DNA of 64,000 nt. Origin: Thalassotalea_H castellviae. GTDB lineage: Bacteria; Pseudomonadota; Gammaproteobacteria; Enterobacterales; Alteromonadaceae. Positions 26,485 through 35,745 of this stretch are shown here, in pieces. The notes beneath the pieces are model-generated. The model ran no database searches. It had not been told where the DNA came from and worked only from the letters and a program-made list of their open reading frames with translations. The stretch lies in assembly GCF_031846185.1 (NCBI RefSeq), contig NZ_JAVRIF010000011.1, positions 1 to 64,000 of the forward strand, in the 5' to 3' direction. Numbering within the stretch: position 1 is the stretch's first letter; every line of letters begins with the position of its first letter. A program made the position numbers and the translations under genes.

Positions 26485-28164
26485 TTATTGCGCAAAAGTT
26501 TTCCCAAAAAAGTCACCTTCATTCCATACTGGACGATTTTCACCATTCGCAATTTCAACACCAATCATCATGTTTACTTCAGCAAAACTAGCTGCAGCAT
26601 CCCAACGGATCGGTAAATCAATTTGATCACTGTGTTGGTGATAATGATTTTTTAAGAAATCACCAAACATTTTACCACCATCAATTTCAGGATCTTTCGA
26701 TTTAAAACCTGTCATTAAAAATACTGATGGAATACCCGCTTTAACAAAGCTGTAATGATCACTACGGGTGAACAAAGCTTGCTCTGGCATTGGATCAGGG
26801 CTCAAACTAATATCAATTTTCTTCGCCGCAGATTCAACAATGCTACCTAAAGTAGAGTGGGTTGAACCAAATGCGATTACATCAGCAAAAGGGTATAAAA
26901 TTAATGGCATATCTAAATTAACATTCGCTACCATTTGCATCACAGGAACCGTAGGATTATTGGCAAAATAACTTGAGCCTAATAAACCTTTTTCTTCACC
27001 GGTTACCACAACAAATAATACTGAACGTTTCGGTTTTTCTGGCATTGAAGCAAGTAAACGTGCCGTTTCTAATAAAATTGACACACCAGAAGCGTTATCT
27101 AAAGCACCATTATTTATAGTATCGACTGCTTCACCTTCTTCGTGATCATCACCGTGTTTACTCACACCGATATGATCTAAATGAGCACTAAATACCACGT
27201 ATTCATTTTTTAATACTGGATCACTTCCCTCAAGCGTAGCAACAACGTTAGGGCTAGTAATTTCTTCATGACGAGATTTACTTGCTAACGTTACTTTTGC
27301 GGCTAAATCGAAACCTTTAATGCTTTCATTGGCTGTATCACTTGCAAAAACATCTGCTAAGCTTTTTTCAGCACCGGCAAATAAAGCTTCAGCACTTTCG
27401 TGGTGTAGATAAGCACCACCTTTTATTTCTTCATATTTTCCAAATGGTTTCCCATCTTTACCGACCCAACTTAAACGTGGTGTACCAGCATATTTAGCTG
27501 ACTTCTCAAAACTACGTACTTTTTCACGTTTTGGCGTATGAACAGTAATAAAACCTACAGCACCACGTTCCGCGGCATGACGGATTTTTTCACGACCTGA
27601 ACCTAAATGTGCACCTTCTTCAGAAGGTAAATCATCCGGACGACCCGTTAATACCACAACAATTTTACCTTCAACATCTAAGTTATGGTAATCATCGTAA
27701 CCAAATTCAGGCGCGATAACGCCGTATCCGGCAAAAACAGTCTCGGCTTGCACCATGGATTCAAGTTCCAGTGATGAACCAGACATAATAAAATCATCTT
27801 TGAAAGTTAAATCAACAGTTCCAGTAGCATTTTCAATGATCATTTTCGCACTGCCATCTTCTAAATAAGCTTTACGAAAAGTCACTTCTTGTTCATAGGT
27901 GCCATGATCACCTTGTGGCAATAACCCTAATTGTTTGAAATTTGATTTCACGTAATTGGCGGCAATTTGATGACCTTCACTACCGGTATCTCGCCCCTTT
28001 AACATGTCATCGGCTAAAAATTCAACATGCGCTTTAATACGTTCAGCATTAACCTTTTCTGGTTGAGCACTCACTGTTGATTCAGTTGTGGTGGCTTGCT
28101 GTGAGCAACCTGTTAATACAGCAAGTGACAATAAGCTTGCCGAAGTTAATAATTTAAATTTCAT
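26485..28164 (-). CDS. M28-family zinc aminopeptidase lipoprotein
   Basis: A protein of about 559 aa from the ATG at 28164. The signal MKFKLLTSASLLSLAVLTGC has a lipobox (LTGC). A PA-like insert lies around residues 130-260. The M28 zinc ligands are visible: SAHLDHIGVS (His, Asp), NNGALDNASGV (bridging Asp), TGEEKGLLGS (Glu pair), NLDM and RSDHYSF (His). It releases N-terminal amino acids from peptides at the cell envelope. The reading to 28206 would bury the signal peptide. Confidence 0.92.
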   Translation of the reverse strand: MKFKLLTSASLLSLAVLTGCSQQATTTESTVSAQPEKVNAERIKAHVEFLADDMLKGRDTGSEGHQIAANYVKSNFKQLGLLPQGDHGTYEQEVTFRKAYLEDGSAKMIIENATGTVDLTFKDDFIMSGSSLELESMVQAETVFAGYGVIAPEFGYDDYHNLDVEGKIVVVLTGRPDDLPSEEGAHLGSGREKIRHAAERGAVGFITVHTPKREKVRSFEKSAKYAGTPRLSWVGKDGKPFGKYEEIKGGAYLHHESAEALFAGAEKSLADVFASDTANESIKGFDLAAKVTLASKSRHEEITSPNVVATLEGSDPVLKNEYVVFSAHLDHIGVSKHGDDHEEGEAVDTINNGALDNASGVSILLETARLLASMPEKPKRSVLFVVVTGEEKGLLGSSYFANNPTVPVMQMVANVNLDMPLILYPFADVIAFGSTHSTLGSIVESAAKKIDISLSPDPMPEQALFTRSDHYSFVKAGIPSVFLMTGFKSKDPEIDGGKMFGDFLKNHYHQHSDQIDLPIRWDAAASFAEVNMMIGVEIANGENRPVWNEGDFFGKTFAQ

Positions 28165-28312
28165 GTAAATCTCTTTAGATATGATTAAAAATGATTTCAT
28201 AGCCAATAACTATGAAGTGCTTTTACTATATAGTTAGCACTGAAAGAATTCCAGTACCACTCATCGTAGATTTGTCACCACTAAACGATTCGCACTGTCG
28301 AGTTAATCAATA

Positions 28313-28792
28313 TTAAATATTAATTGGTACGCCAGCATCTTGTTTAACATTTTCGGTGACAATATATGTATGGGTATGTGAAACTGCTGGCAAATTGACA
28401 ATTTCTGATAAAATTTCTCGATAATCTTCAATGTTATTAAACAGAACTTTAATTAAATAATCAAAACCGCCCGCCACTAAATGACATTCAGCGACTTCTT
28501 CAATTTTCACCACTTCTTTTCGAAACTCGTTAAAAACATCGCCGGTTGTTCTATCAAGAGTCACTTGCACAAAAGCTTTCATACCAAAGCCTAATTTATT
28601 CGCATTTAAAAAAGCACCGTAACGATTAATAAAGCCTTCTTTTTCTAATCGCTTCATGCGCTCTAAACAAGGGCTCGCACTTAAATTCACTTTTTTCGCT
28701 AAATCAGTGTTCGAAATCCGCCCATCTTTTTGCAAAGTGTCTAAAATAGTTAAATCAATCCGATCTAAGGTACGTGTTTTAGCAGAACTCAT
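28313..28792 (-). CDS. Lrp/AsnC-family regulator, probable PutR-type activator of putA
   Basis: A protein of 159 aa. The N-terminal HTH (LDRIDLTILDTLQKDGRISNTDLAKKVNLSASPCLERMKRL) is followed by a RAM effector domain (GFDYLIKVLFNNIEDYREIL). It is divergent from putA with a 142-base spacer. The PutA here lacks the DNA-binding domain that lets E. coli PutA repress itself, so a separate proline-responsive regulator is expected. The target assignment is inference from position. Confidence 0.85.
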   Translation of the reverse strand: MSSAKTRTLDRIDLTILDTLQKDGRISNTDLAKKVNLSASPCLERMKRLEKEGFINRYGAFLNANKLGFGMKAFVQVTLDRTTGDVFNEFRKEVVKIEEVAECHLVAGGFDYLIKVLFNNIEDYREILSEIVNLPAVSHTHTYIVTENVKQDAGVPINI

Positions 28793-28934
28793 ATTTAAGC
28801 ATTATCTATGGTTGTTTTCGTAATATTCAGTAAATTATCTTGTTATTTCTCGAAAAACGCAAACACATTCTGCGGCAATAGCTATAAAATTCGCACCAAA
28901 ATTTGTCACCAATAAACTTTAATAAGGTACAATT

Positions 28935-31900
28935 ATGCTATTCACTGGTTCATTAAATACACAAAACAGCATACGTCAAAAAATTCGTGAATTTTATCGC
29001 ATTGATGAAAATGATGCCGTAGATCACATTTTACCATTAGCAGAAGTGAATGTTAGTGCCAGAAGTCGTGCATGGGAACGTGCACGTAAAATGGTGTTGA
29101 AAATTCGCCAAGACCAAGCAGGCAATGGTGCTATTGATGCTTTATTACAAGAATACTCGCTTTCAAGTGAAGAAGGGGTAGTATTGATGTGTTTAGCTGA
29201 AGCATTATTACGTGTACCTGATAAGCATACACAAGACGAATTAATTCGTGACAAAATTTCACAAGGTCAATGGAGTAGCCACTTAGGCAGCAGTGATTCA
29301 TTATTTGTTAATGCTTCTTCGTGGGGATTATTAATCACCGGCTCTATGGTGAATTACGCCGACAAACGTAACCACGACCGGTTTAGTTTATTGAAAAAAA
29401 CCATTGGCCGCTTAGGCGAACCTGTTATTCGTAAATCAATGAACTATGCCATGAAAATTATGGGTAAACAGTTTGTGATGGGCGAAACCATCAAAGCCGC
29501 CACAGAACGCGCTGCTACGAAAGAACAGCAAGGTTATGTCTATTCTTACGATATGCTTGGTGAAGGTGCCCGCACAATGCGAGACGCTGAACGTTATTTA
29601 AAAGCTTATCAGGATGCAATTGTAACTATCGGTGATGCCGCAGTTGCTTCAGGTAAGAATGATCCACGCAAAGTACCGGGTATTTCTGTTAAGTTGTCAG
29701 CGATTCATCCGAGATACGAATTTACCCATAAAGAACGTGTCATGGCTGAAATAGTGCCAAAATTAAAAGCGCTTTGTTTACAAGCCAAACAATACAATAT
29801 TGGCTTAACGGTAGATGCAGAAGAATCTGAACGATTAGAAATATCTCTCGATATCATTGAAGCCGTTTTTTGTGATATTGATTTAGCCGACTGGAATGGT
29901 TTTGGTCTTGCACTACAAGCCTATCAAAAACGCGCTATTTTCGTGGTTGATTGGTTACGTGAACTTACTGAGAAAGCGGGCCGTAAAATGATGGTGCGTT
30001 TAGTCAAAGGGGCGTATTGGGATAGCGAAATTAAAAACGCCCAAAAAGATGGCTTGCAGCATTTTCCTGTTTTCACCCGTAAATCATCTACCGATGTTTC
30101 ATATCATGCCTGTGCGAACAAACTTTTAGCCTACAGAGATACTATTTATCCGCAATTTGCGACACATAATGCTTATACTGCGGCAACCATAGTTGAACTT
30201 GCCGGTGATGATAAAGAAGGCTTTGAATTTCAGTGTTTACATGGCATGGGAGATTCGTTGTATGATCAAATAGTTAGCAATGAACACATCCAATGTCGTA
30301 TTTATGCGCCTGTTGGTCAGCATGAAGACTTACTGGCATACCTTGTTCGTCGTTTATTAGAAAATGGCGCCAACTCTTCTTTTGTCAATGCCATTGTCGA
30401 TGAAACACAACCTGTTGAATCACTATTAGAAGATCCAGTAGAAAAAACACAACGATTAAAAGATAAATACAATAATCAAATCACTAAACCTATTGCATTA
30501 TATTATGATAAAAATGGTCAAGGACGTGATAACGCAAAAGGTTTAGATTTAACCGATATTAATAGCATCACGCCACTAAAAGAATCATTAGATCAGTGGC
30601 TAAAAGACAACTTAATCAATCATGATGATATTCCAACAGATGCGATTGCGGTAAAAAACCCGGCAGATCACAGCGAAATCATTGGTTTTCATCATATTCA
30701 TAGCAAAGAAGATATGCTGGCGATGATCGATACCGCGCAAGCAAGCTTCGAATCATGGTCAAACACACCTGTTTCAGAACGTGCGGCTTTGTTATGTCGA
30801 GTAGCAGATATCCTTGAACGTCATACTGACGAGTTAATTGCTTTGTGTATAAAAGAAGCCGGTAAAGTCGCGCAAGATGGTATTGATGAAGTGCGCGAAG
30901 CGGTTGATTTTTGTCGTTATTACGCGCAAAGAGCTATTGAACTTGAAGCCGATGAACGTTTAGAAGCGCGTGGTGTGGTGTTGTGTATTAGTCCATGGAA
31001 CTTTCCGTTAGCGATTTTCTTAGGCCAAGTGGCGGCCGCTATTTCAACCGGTAATACGGTGTTAGCTAAACCGGCTGAACAAACCAGTTTAATCGCCTTA
31101 CGGACTATAGAGTTAATGAAGTCAGTTGGCTTACCAGAAGGTGTTGTACAAGCAGTCATTGCCCGAGGCAGCCAAGTTGGCAGCGTCATCATTCCTGATG
31201 AACGCATTCAAACTGTGATGTTTACTGGCTCAACCGCAACAGGAACGTTAATTTCACAAACCTTAGCAGAGCGCGGTGGCGATCAAGTACCATTGATTGC
31301 TGAAACTGGCGGTCAAAACTGTATGATAGTTGACTCTACCGCCTTACCAGAGCAAGTGGTTGATGACGTCATTTCATCCGGTTTTCAATCAGCAGGTCAA
31401 CGTTGTTCTGCGCTGAGAGTGTTATTTTTACAAGAAGATATTGCTGACAATGTCATTACGATGCTCAAAGGCGCATTAGCAGAATTACATGTGGGAGATC
31501 CTGCTCAATTAAGCACAGATATCGGCCCCGTGATAGATCAAAAAGCGCTTGATGCACTCAATGCTCATAGTGATTATATGCAATCAAAGGGGCAGCTTTT
31601 ATATCAGTGTGAAGTATCGACTGAATCAAAAGAAAACGAACATTTCTTTTTTGCACCTCGTCTTTATGAAATTAATGATATTGATGTATTGCAACAAGAA
31701 GTCTTTGGACCTTGTGTACACGTTGTGCGTTTTAAAGGCAATGAAATAGAAGCGGTTATTGATAAAGTAAATGGTACTGGTTTTGGTTTAACTATGGGGA
31801 TACATACCCGTATAGAAAAGCGAGCGTTTGATTTAGCTAAACTTTCACGTGCCGGTAATATTTATATTAACCGCAATATGATTGGTGCAATTGTCGGGGT

Positions 31901-32762
31901 TCAACCTTTTGGTGGCCGTGGACTTTCAGGGACAGGACCAAAAGCAGGTGGACCAAATTATTTAACTCGATTAGTGAAAGAAAAAGCGACACCAAATCCA
32001 GAGCAATTTAACTTATTACCTGCGCAAGTAGACGCGTTAGATGGTGGTGAAGAATCAGTTAAAGAAGCTAAATTAATGATGGAAAAAGCAGCTTCTGCTG
32101 AAAAAAATTGGCGCTTAACCGATTTAAATACCCGTATTTCTTGTGTACGTCAGCTGTTAGCAAAAATCGCTCATGTGGGTATTGTTGATGAATTAGCTGA
32201 AGATTTAGATAGAACCTTAATGTCGGCTCGTTCGCAGTTAATCAATATTGAAAAACGGTTGAAAAAACCAACGTTATTGCCGGGGCCAACAGGGGAATCT
32301 AATGTTTTATACCTGGAAAACCGCGGTAACCTGATTTGTTTTGCCGATAAAAATGTAACTTTCCACTTTTGGGTGTTATCGATTGTAACGGCGTTAGCAA
32401 CAGGTAATACGGTTATTACCGTAGTTTCGGACTTATTTTACGATGAAGCATTAGCGTTTAGAGATAAATTTATTGCCACCGGTGAAGATAAAAATGTTTT
32501 CCAAGTAGCTCGATTACGTCATTTATCCACTATGTTAGAACACCCTGCTCTTTCCGGCATTGTGGTAGACAGTTCGTGTGACCGTAAACATTTCTTCAGT
32601 GAAAAATTAGCGGAACGCCAAGGTGCGATATTGCCGGTGATCAGTTCTGAATATTTAGATAATTTAATTCAGCGCTTAACGACCGAAAAAACCATCAGCA
32701 TTGATACAACGGCGTCGGGTGGAAACACTTCTTTAATGACCTTGATTGAAGAAGACGAATAA
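28935..32762 (+). CDS. putA: Bifunctional proline dehydrogenase / glutamate-semialdehyde dehydrogenase PutA
   Basis: A protein of 1275 aa that oxidises proline to glutamate. The proline dehydrogenase barrel covers about residues 150-480 (SVKLSAIHPRYEF, MVRLVKGAYWDSEIKNAQ). The aldehyde dehydrogenase covers about 560-1010, with ISPWNFPLAIFLGQ, FTGSTATG, general base LIAETGGQN and catalytic Cys SAGQRCSALRV. The last 220 residues form an extra ALDH-like C-terminal domain, as in type B PutA. There is no N-terminal ribbon-helix-helix, so it is an enzyme only, not a repressor. Confidence 0.97.
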   Translation: MLFTGSLNTQNSIRQKIREFYRIDENDAVDHILPLAEVNVSARSRAWERARKMVLKIRQDQAGNGAIDALLQEYSLSSEEGVVLMCLAEALLRVPDKHTQDELIRDKISQGQWSSHLGSSDSLFVNASSWGLLITGSMVNYADKRNHDRFSLLKKTIGRLGEPVIRKSMNYAMKIMGKQFVMGETIKAATERAATKEQQGYVYSYDMLGEGARTMRDAERYLKAYQDAIVTIGDAAVASGKNDPRKVPGISVKLSAIHPRYEFTHKERVMAEIVPKLKALCLQAKQYNIGLTVDAEESERLEISLDIIEAVFCDIDLADWNGFGLALQAYQKRAIFVVDWLRELTEKAGRKMMVRLVKGAYWDSEIKNAQKDGLQHFPVFTRKSSTDVSYHACANKLLAYRDTIYPQFATHNAYTAATIVELAGDDKEGFEFQCLHGMGDSLYDQIVSNEHIQCRIYAPVGQHEDLLAYLVRRLLENGANSSFVNAIVDETQPVESLLEDPVEKTQRLKDKYNNQITKPIALYYDKNGQGRDNAKGLDLTDINSITPLKESLDQWLKDNLINHDDIPTDAIAVKNPADHSEIIGFHHIHSKEDMLAMIDTAQASFESWSNTPVSERAALLCRVADILERHTDELIALCIKEAGKVAQDGIDEVREAVDFCRYYAQRAIELEADERLEARGVVLCISPWNFPLAIFLGQVAAAISTGNTVLAKPAEQTSLIALRTIELMKSVGLPEGVVQAVIARGSQVGSVIIPDERIQTVMFTGSTATGTLISQTLAERGGDQVPLIAETGGQNCMIVDSTALPEQVVDDVISSGFQSAGQRCSALRVLFLQEDIADNVITMLKGALAELHVGDPAQLSTDIGPVIDQKALDALNAHSDYMQSKGQLLYQCEVSTESKENEHFFFAPRLYEINDIDVLQQEVFGPCVHVVRFKGNEIEAVIDKVNGTGFGLTMGIHTRIEKRAFDLAKLSRAGNIYINRNMIGAIVGVQPFGGRGLSGTGPKAGGPNYLTRLVKEKATPNPEQFNLLPAQVDALDGGEESVKEAKLMMEKAASAEKNWRLTDLNTRISCVRQLLAKIAHVGIVDELAEDLDRTLMSARSQLINIEKRLKKPTLLPGPTGESNVLYLENRGNLICFADKNVTFHFWVLSIVTALATGNTVITVVSDLFYDEALAFRDKFIATGEDKNVFQVARLRHLSTMLEHPALSGIVVDSSCDRKHFFSEKLAERQGAILPVISSEYLDNLIQRLTTEKTISIDTTASGGNTSLMTLIEEDE

Positions 32763-32775
32763 TCAACTGAACAAC

Positions 32776-32802
32776 AAAGGCTCTATCAATCATAGAGCCT
32801 TT
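32776..32802 (+). terminator. Terminator after putA
   Basis: Stem AAAGGCTCTAT/ATAGAGCCTTT with a 5-base loop and a T-tract on the plus strand, 13 bases after the putA stop. Confidence 0.92.
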
Positions 32803-32876
32803 TTTATCTTTCAAAGCTAAGTGACAAATCACAACCGCTTCAACAAATTAAATTTAAAGCAGTTATTTAACACCAG

Positions 32877-34250
32877 TTAACTGAAGTTAACGTATTCAAT
32901 AGCGGGCAAAGATAACGTAACAGCAACACCTTTGTTCTTCACTCCGACATTTTTCAATTTTATTAAGCCGTTATGATTAAACATTATTTGCCGACATAAC
33001 GTCAGTCCAATACCACTGCCTTTATTTTTTGTCGTGTAAAATGGCACAAAAACATTCTCTAAGTTGGCAATGCCAGCGCCCTGATCTTCAATAATAATAT
33101 GCTGCCAAGCACCTTCTTGATAAGAATTTACCTGAATGACTTTTTCACTTTGAAGTTCCATGGCTTCGACAGCATTTTTGAAAATATTAATCAATACTTG
33201 CTCAAATTGATTTTTATCAACGTGAATCATTAATTTTTCATCAATAACCGTGTTAACTTCACACATTGGGAATAACGCAGCGAGGTTATCAAGCATAATC
33301 TTCAGAGAAATGTTGGAAACGTTTGGTTTTGGTAAATGTGCTAACTGGCTATAACTTGCGATAAATTCACTTAATGATCCAGCCCTTTCATTAATAATAC
33401 CTATGCCATCAAGTAACGATGTTTGTTGCTTTTCATCGGCTAATTTTTGCAGCTTTGACTGCATGGTTTGACTAATGGCCACAATAGGGGTTAATGAATT
33501 ATTCAACTCATGGCTTAATACCCGTAATAAGCTTTGCCAGGCTTTTCGCTCTTTTTCCATAAGCAAACGTTCTGCATTCGTTAGCATATAAAGTTGATGC
33601 TTTTTGCCTTCACTTAAAAAAGACTCTTTCAATAAAAAATGTTCGCCGGTTAATTGGGTGTGACTAAAATCAACAATGCCAGACGTAGCATGTTCAATTT
33701 CTCCACCAATTAAGGTGGAGGAAAGCTGAATTTTTTCAATATTCTCCACATTCCCTAGCACTAATTTTTTAGCGGAAGCATTGGCCATGACAACCAACCC
33801 TGTTTCGTCGGTGGCTAAGACAATGGCATCCATTTGCTCCATGATGCGCTCTAGCAATAATCGAGACTCTTTCGCTTCAATTTTATGTTGCGATAATGTA
33901 TCAGCCAACTCATTAATTAAATTGAGCAATTCTTGAAACGCTTGATTGGTTTGTAGTCGCCCTCTTAAGGTATAATCGCCATCAATCATCGACTCAATTA
34001 AATTGGACAATGTACGAATTTGATAATCAGAATTAAGTTGACTTGCCACCACAACATAGCTGCATAACAAGGTAAGAATGATGATAATAAACGCGATTAA
34101 GTAAATAGAAATTTCTGCTAATAGCAACGCGCTTATCGTCATAGCAACACATGGAATACAAACCAAGAGCACTAACTTGAGCTGATTATCACCTTGGTAA
34201 TATTTAGCGTTACCCAATAACCACTGACGAGCCGACTTAAACAAGTTCAT
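32877..34250 (-). CDS. Sensor histidine kinase
   Basis: A protein of 457 aa. Two membrane helices lie at residues 25-70, with almost no periplasmic loop, followed by a HAMP-like region and a PAS-like segment (IMEQMDAIVLATDETGLVVMANASAK). The H box is RVLSHELNNSLTPIVAISQTM. The ATPase domain has NIFKNAVEAM (N box), IEDQGAGI and NKGSGIGLTLCRQI. It overlaps the response-regulator gene by 14 bases. The design fits kinases of the NtrB/PrrB type that sense envelope state, and the likely output is the adjacent ABC exporter. Confidence 0.9.
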   Translation of the reverse strand: MNLFKSARQWLLGNAKYYQGDNQLKLVLLVCIPCVAMTISALLLAEISIYLIAFIIIILTLLCSYVVVASQLNSDYQIRTLSNLIESMIDGDYTLRGRLQTNQAFQELLNLINELADTLSQHKIEAKESRLLLERIMEQMDAIVLATDETGLVVMANASAKKLVLGNVENIEKIQLSSTLIGGEIEHATSGIVDFSHTQLTGEHFLLKESFLSEGKKHQLYMLTNAERLLMEKERKAWQSLLRVLSHELNNSLTPIVAISQTMQSKLQKLADEKQQTSLLDGIGIINERAGSLSEFIASYSQLAHLPKPNVSNISLKIMLDNLAALFPMCEVNTVIDEKLMIHVDKNQFEQVLINIFKNAVEAMELQSEKVIQVNSYQEGAWQHIIIEDQGAGIANLENVFVPFYTTKNKGSGIGLTLCRQIMFNHNGLIKLKNVGVKNKGVAVTLSLPAIEYVNFS

Positions 34251-35622
34251 ATTTACTCAATCGTCGGTAATATCCACTGCGACTTAAGCCAAGTGACTTA
34301 GCTGTTTCCGTAGCATTACCACGGAAAAACGCTAATCGTTTAATAAGCGCTTTACGCTCAATAGCTTCAAGACTCAAGCTAGGATCGTCAAGAGATTCGT
34401 GGTTATTTTCCACTACTTTTAACATTAAATCATCCGCATCAATAGACGATTTTTTACAGGTAAATAATACCCGTTCCATCAAATGACTTAACTCGCGAAT
34501 ATTACCCGGCCAATGATATTGTTGTAGGGCAAGTACCGCTTGGTCAGTTAATTGAGGTAATGTACGATGATATTTAGAGCTGAACTGTATCAGGAAATGC
34601 TCAGCCAGCGCAGGAATATCTTCAAGACGTTCATTGAGTGATGGTACACGCAATTCAATGGTATTGAGTCGATAATATAAATCTTCTCTAAATTGATTAT
34701 TTTTAATATCAGCTAATAAGTCGCTATTGGTTGCAGAGATAATTCTGACATTCGCTTGTAATGATTTGCTACTGCCAACAGCTTCAAATTTTTGCTCTTC
34801 TAAAACCCGCAATAATTTTGCTTGCTGGGCGATAGGTATATTGGCTAACTCATCTAAAAACAAAGTTCCTTGCTCAGCCATTTCAAAACGACCGACACGG
34901 TTTTCTTTGGCATCGGTAAATGCCCCTTTAACATGCCCAAACATTTCGCTTTCAAATAACGATTCAGGAATAGCCCCCATATTTACCGGCACAAAAGAAT
35001 GCTTTGCACGATTTGAAACTTGATGTACGTATGAAGCTAACATGCTTTTGCCAGTACCATTATCTCCAGTCAGTAAAATACTCATTTCACTTTGTGCTAA
35101 ATCATCAAGGGTTGATAACAGGTTTTGCATGACCGGCGATTGAGCGATAATACCTTCTCGATTGCTCGGATGAGCTTGCGAAGTGAGTAAGTGGTTTTGC
35201 TGGCTAAGTCGTTGCGCTTTTTTATCGGATTGCGCTAATGCCAATTGATTCGCAATTGCACTGAGCATACGTTCATTTTTCCAAGGCTTTTGAATAAAAT
35301 CTTTTGCCCCCGCTTGCATTGCTTCCACGGCAATGTCTATGGTTGCCCACCCTGTCATCACAATAATAGGGATATTCAGTTCGAGTGCCGTAATAGCCGA
35401 TACTAACGAAATCCCCTCTGAACCGGAGGTAGTATCATGTTGAAAGTTCATATCAAGTAACACCAGATCTACTACATGATTTTTAATACTTTCCAAAGCC
35501 GCTTCTGGTGTCGTTACCGCTAAAATGTCGAAGCCTTCATCGGCAAGGACAAATTTTAAACTGGCAATGATATTGATATCATCATCTGCAATAAGGATTT
35601 TTTTAGTCACTATAAGGTTCAT
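34237..35622 (-). CDS. NtrC-family sigma-54-dependent response regulator
   Basis: A protein of 461 aa. The receiver has the acidic pair IADDD, phosphoacceptor Asp57 in LVLLDMNF and Lys in FIQKPWKN. The AAA+ domain has Walker A TGDNGTGKS, GHVKGAFTDAKENRVG in place of the standard GAFTGA loop, and GTLFLDELANI (Walker B). The C-terminal Fis-type HTH is ATETAKSLGLSRSGYYRRL. GAFTDA variants are known in this subfamily. Probable target: the ABC operon upstream, which has a sigma-54-like promoter and an inverted-repeat operator. Confidence 0.92.
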   Translation of the reverse strand: MNLIVTKKILIADDDINIIASLKFVLADEGFDILAVTTPEAALESIKNHVVDLVLLDMNFQHDTTSGSEGISLVSAITALELNIPIIVMTGWATIDIAVEAMQAGAKDFIQKPWKNERMLSAIANQLALAQSDKKAQRLSQQNHLLTSQAHPSNREGIIAQSPVMQNLLSTLDDLAQSEMSILLTGDNGTGKSMLASYVHQVSNRAKHSFVPVNMGAIPESLFESEMFGHVKGAFTDAKENRVGRFEMAEQGTLFLDELANIPIAQQAKLLRVLEEQKFEAVGSSKSLQANVRIISATNSDLLADIKNNQFREDLYYRLNTIELRVPSLNERLEDIPALAEHFLIQFSSKYHRTLPQLTDQAVLALQQYHWPGNIRELSHLMERVLFTCKKSSIDADDLMLKVVENNHESLDDPSLSLEAIERKALIKRLAFFRGNATETAKSLGLSRSGYYRRLSKYELV

Positions 35623-35745
35623 TTCCGAAGTTATTTATTCACTTTAAGTAATATTCACTCAAGGAACAAGCATTGGTTCAAGATGAAAAGCAGATAAACT
35701 TGCTGTGTTATCTGCTTGTTTCAATCTCATGGTTAACGCGCTAAG

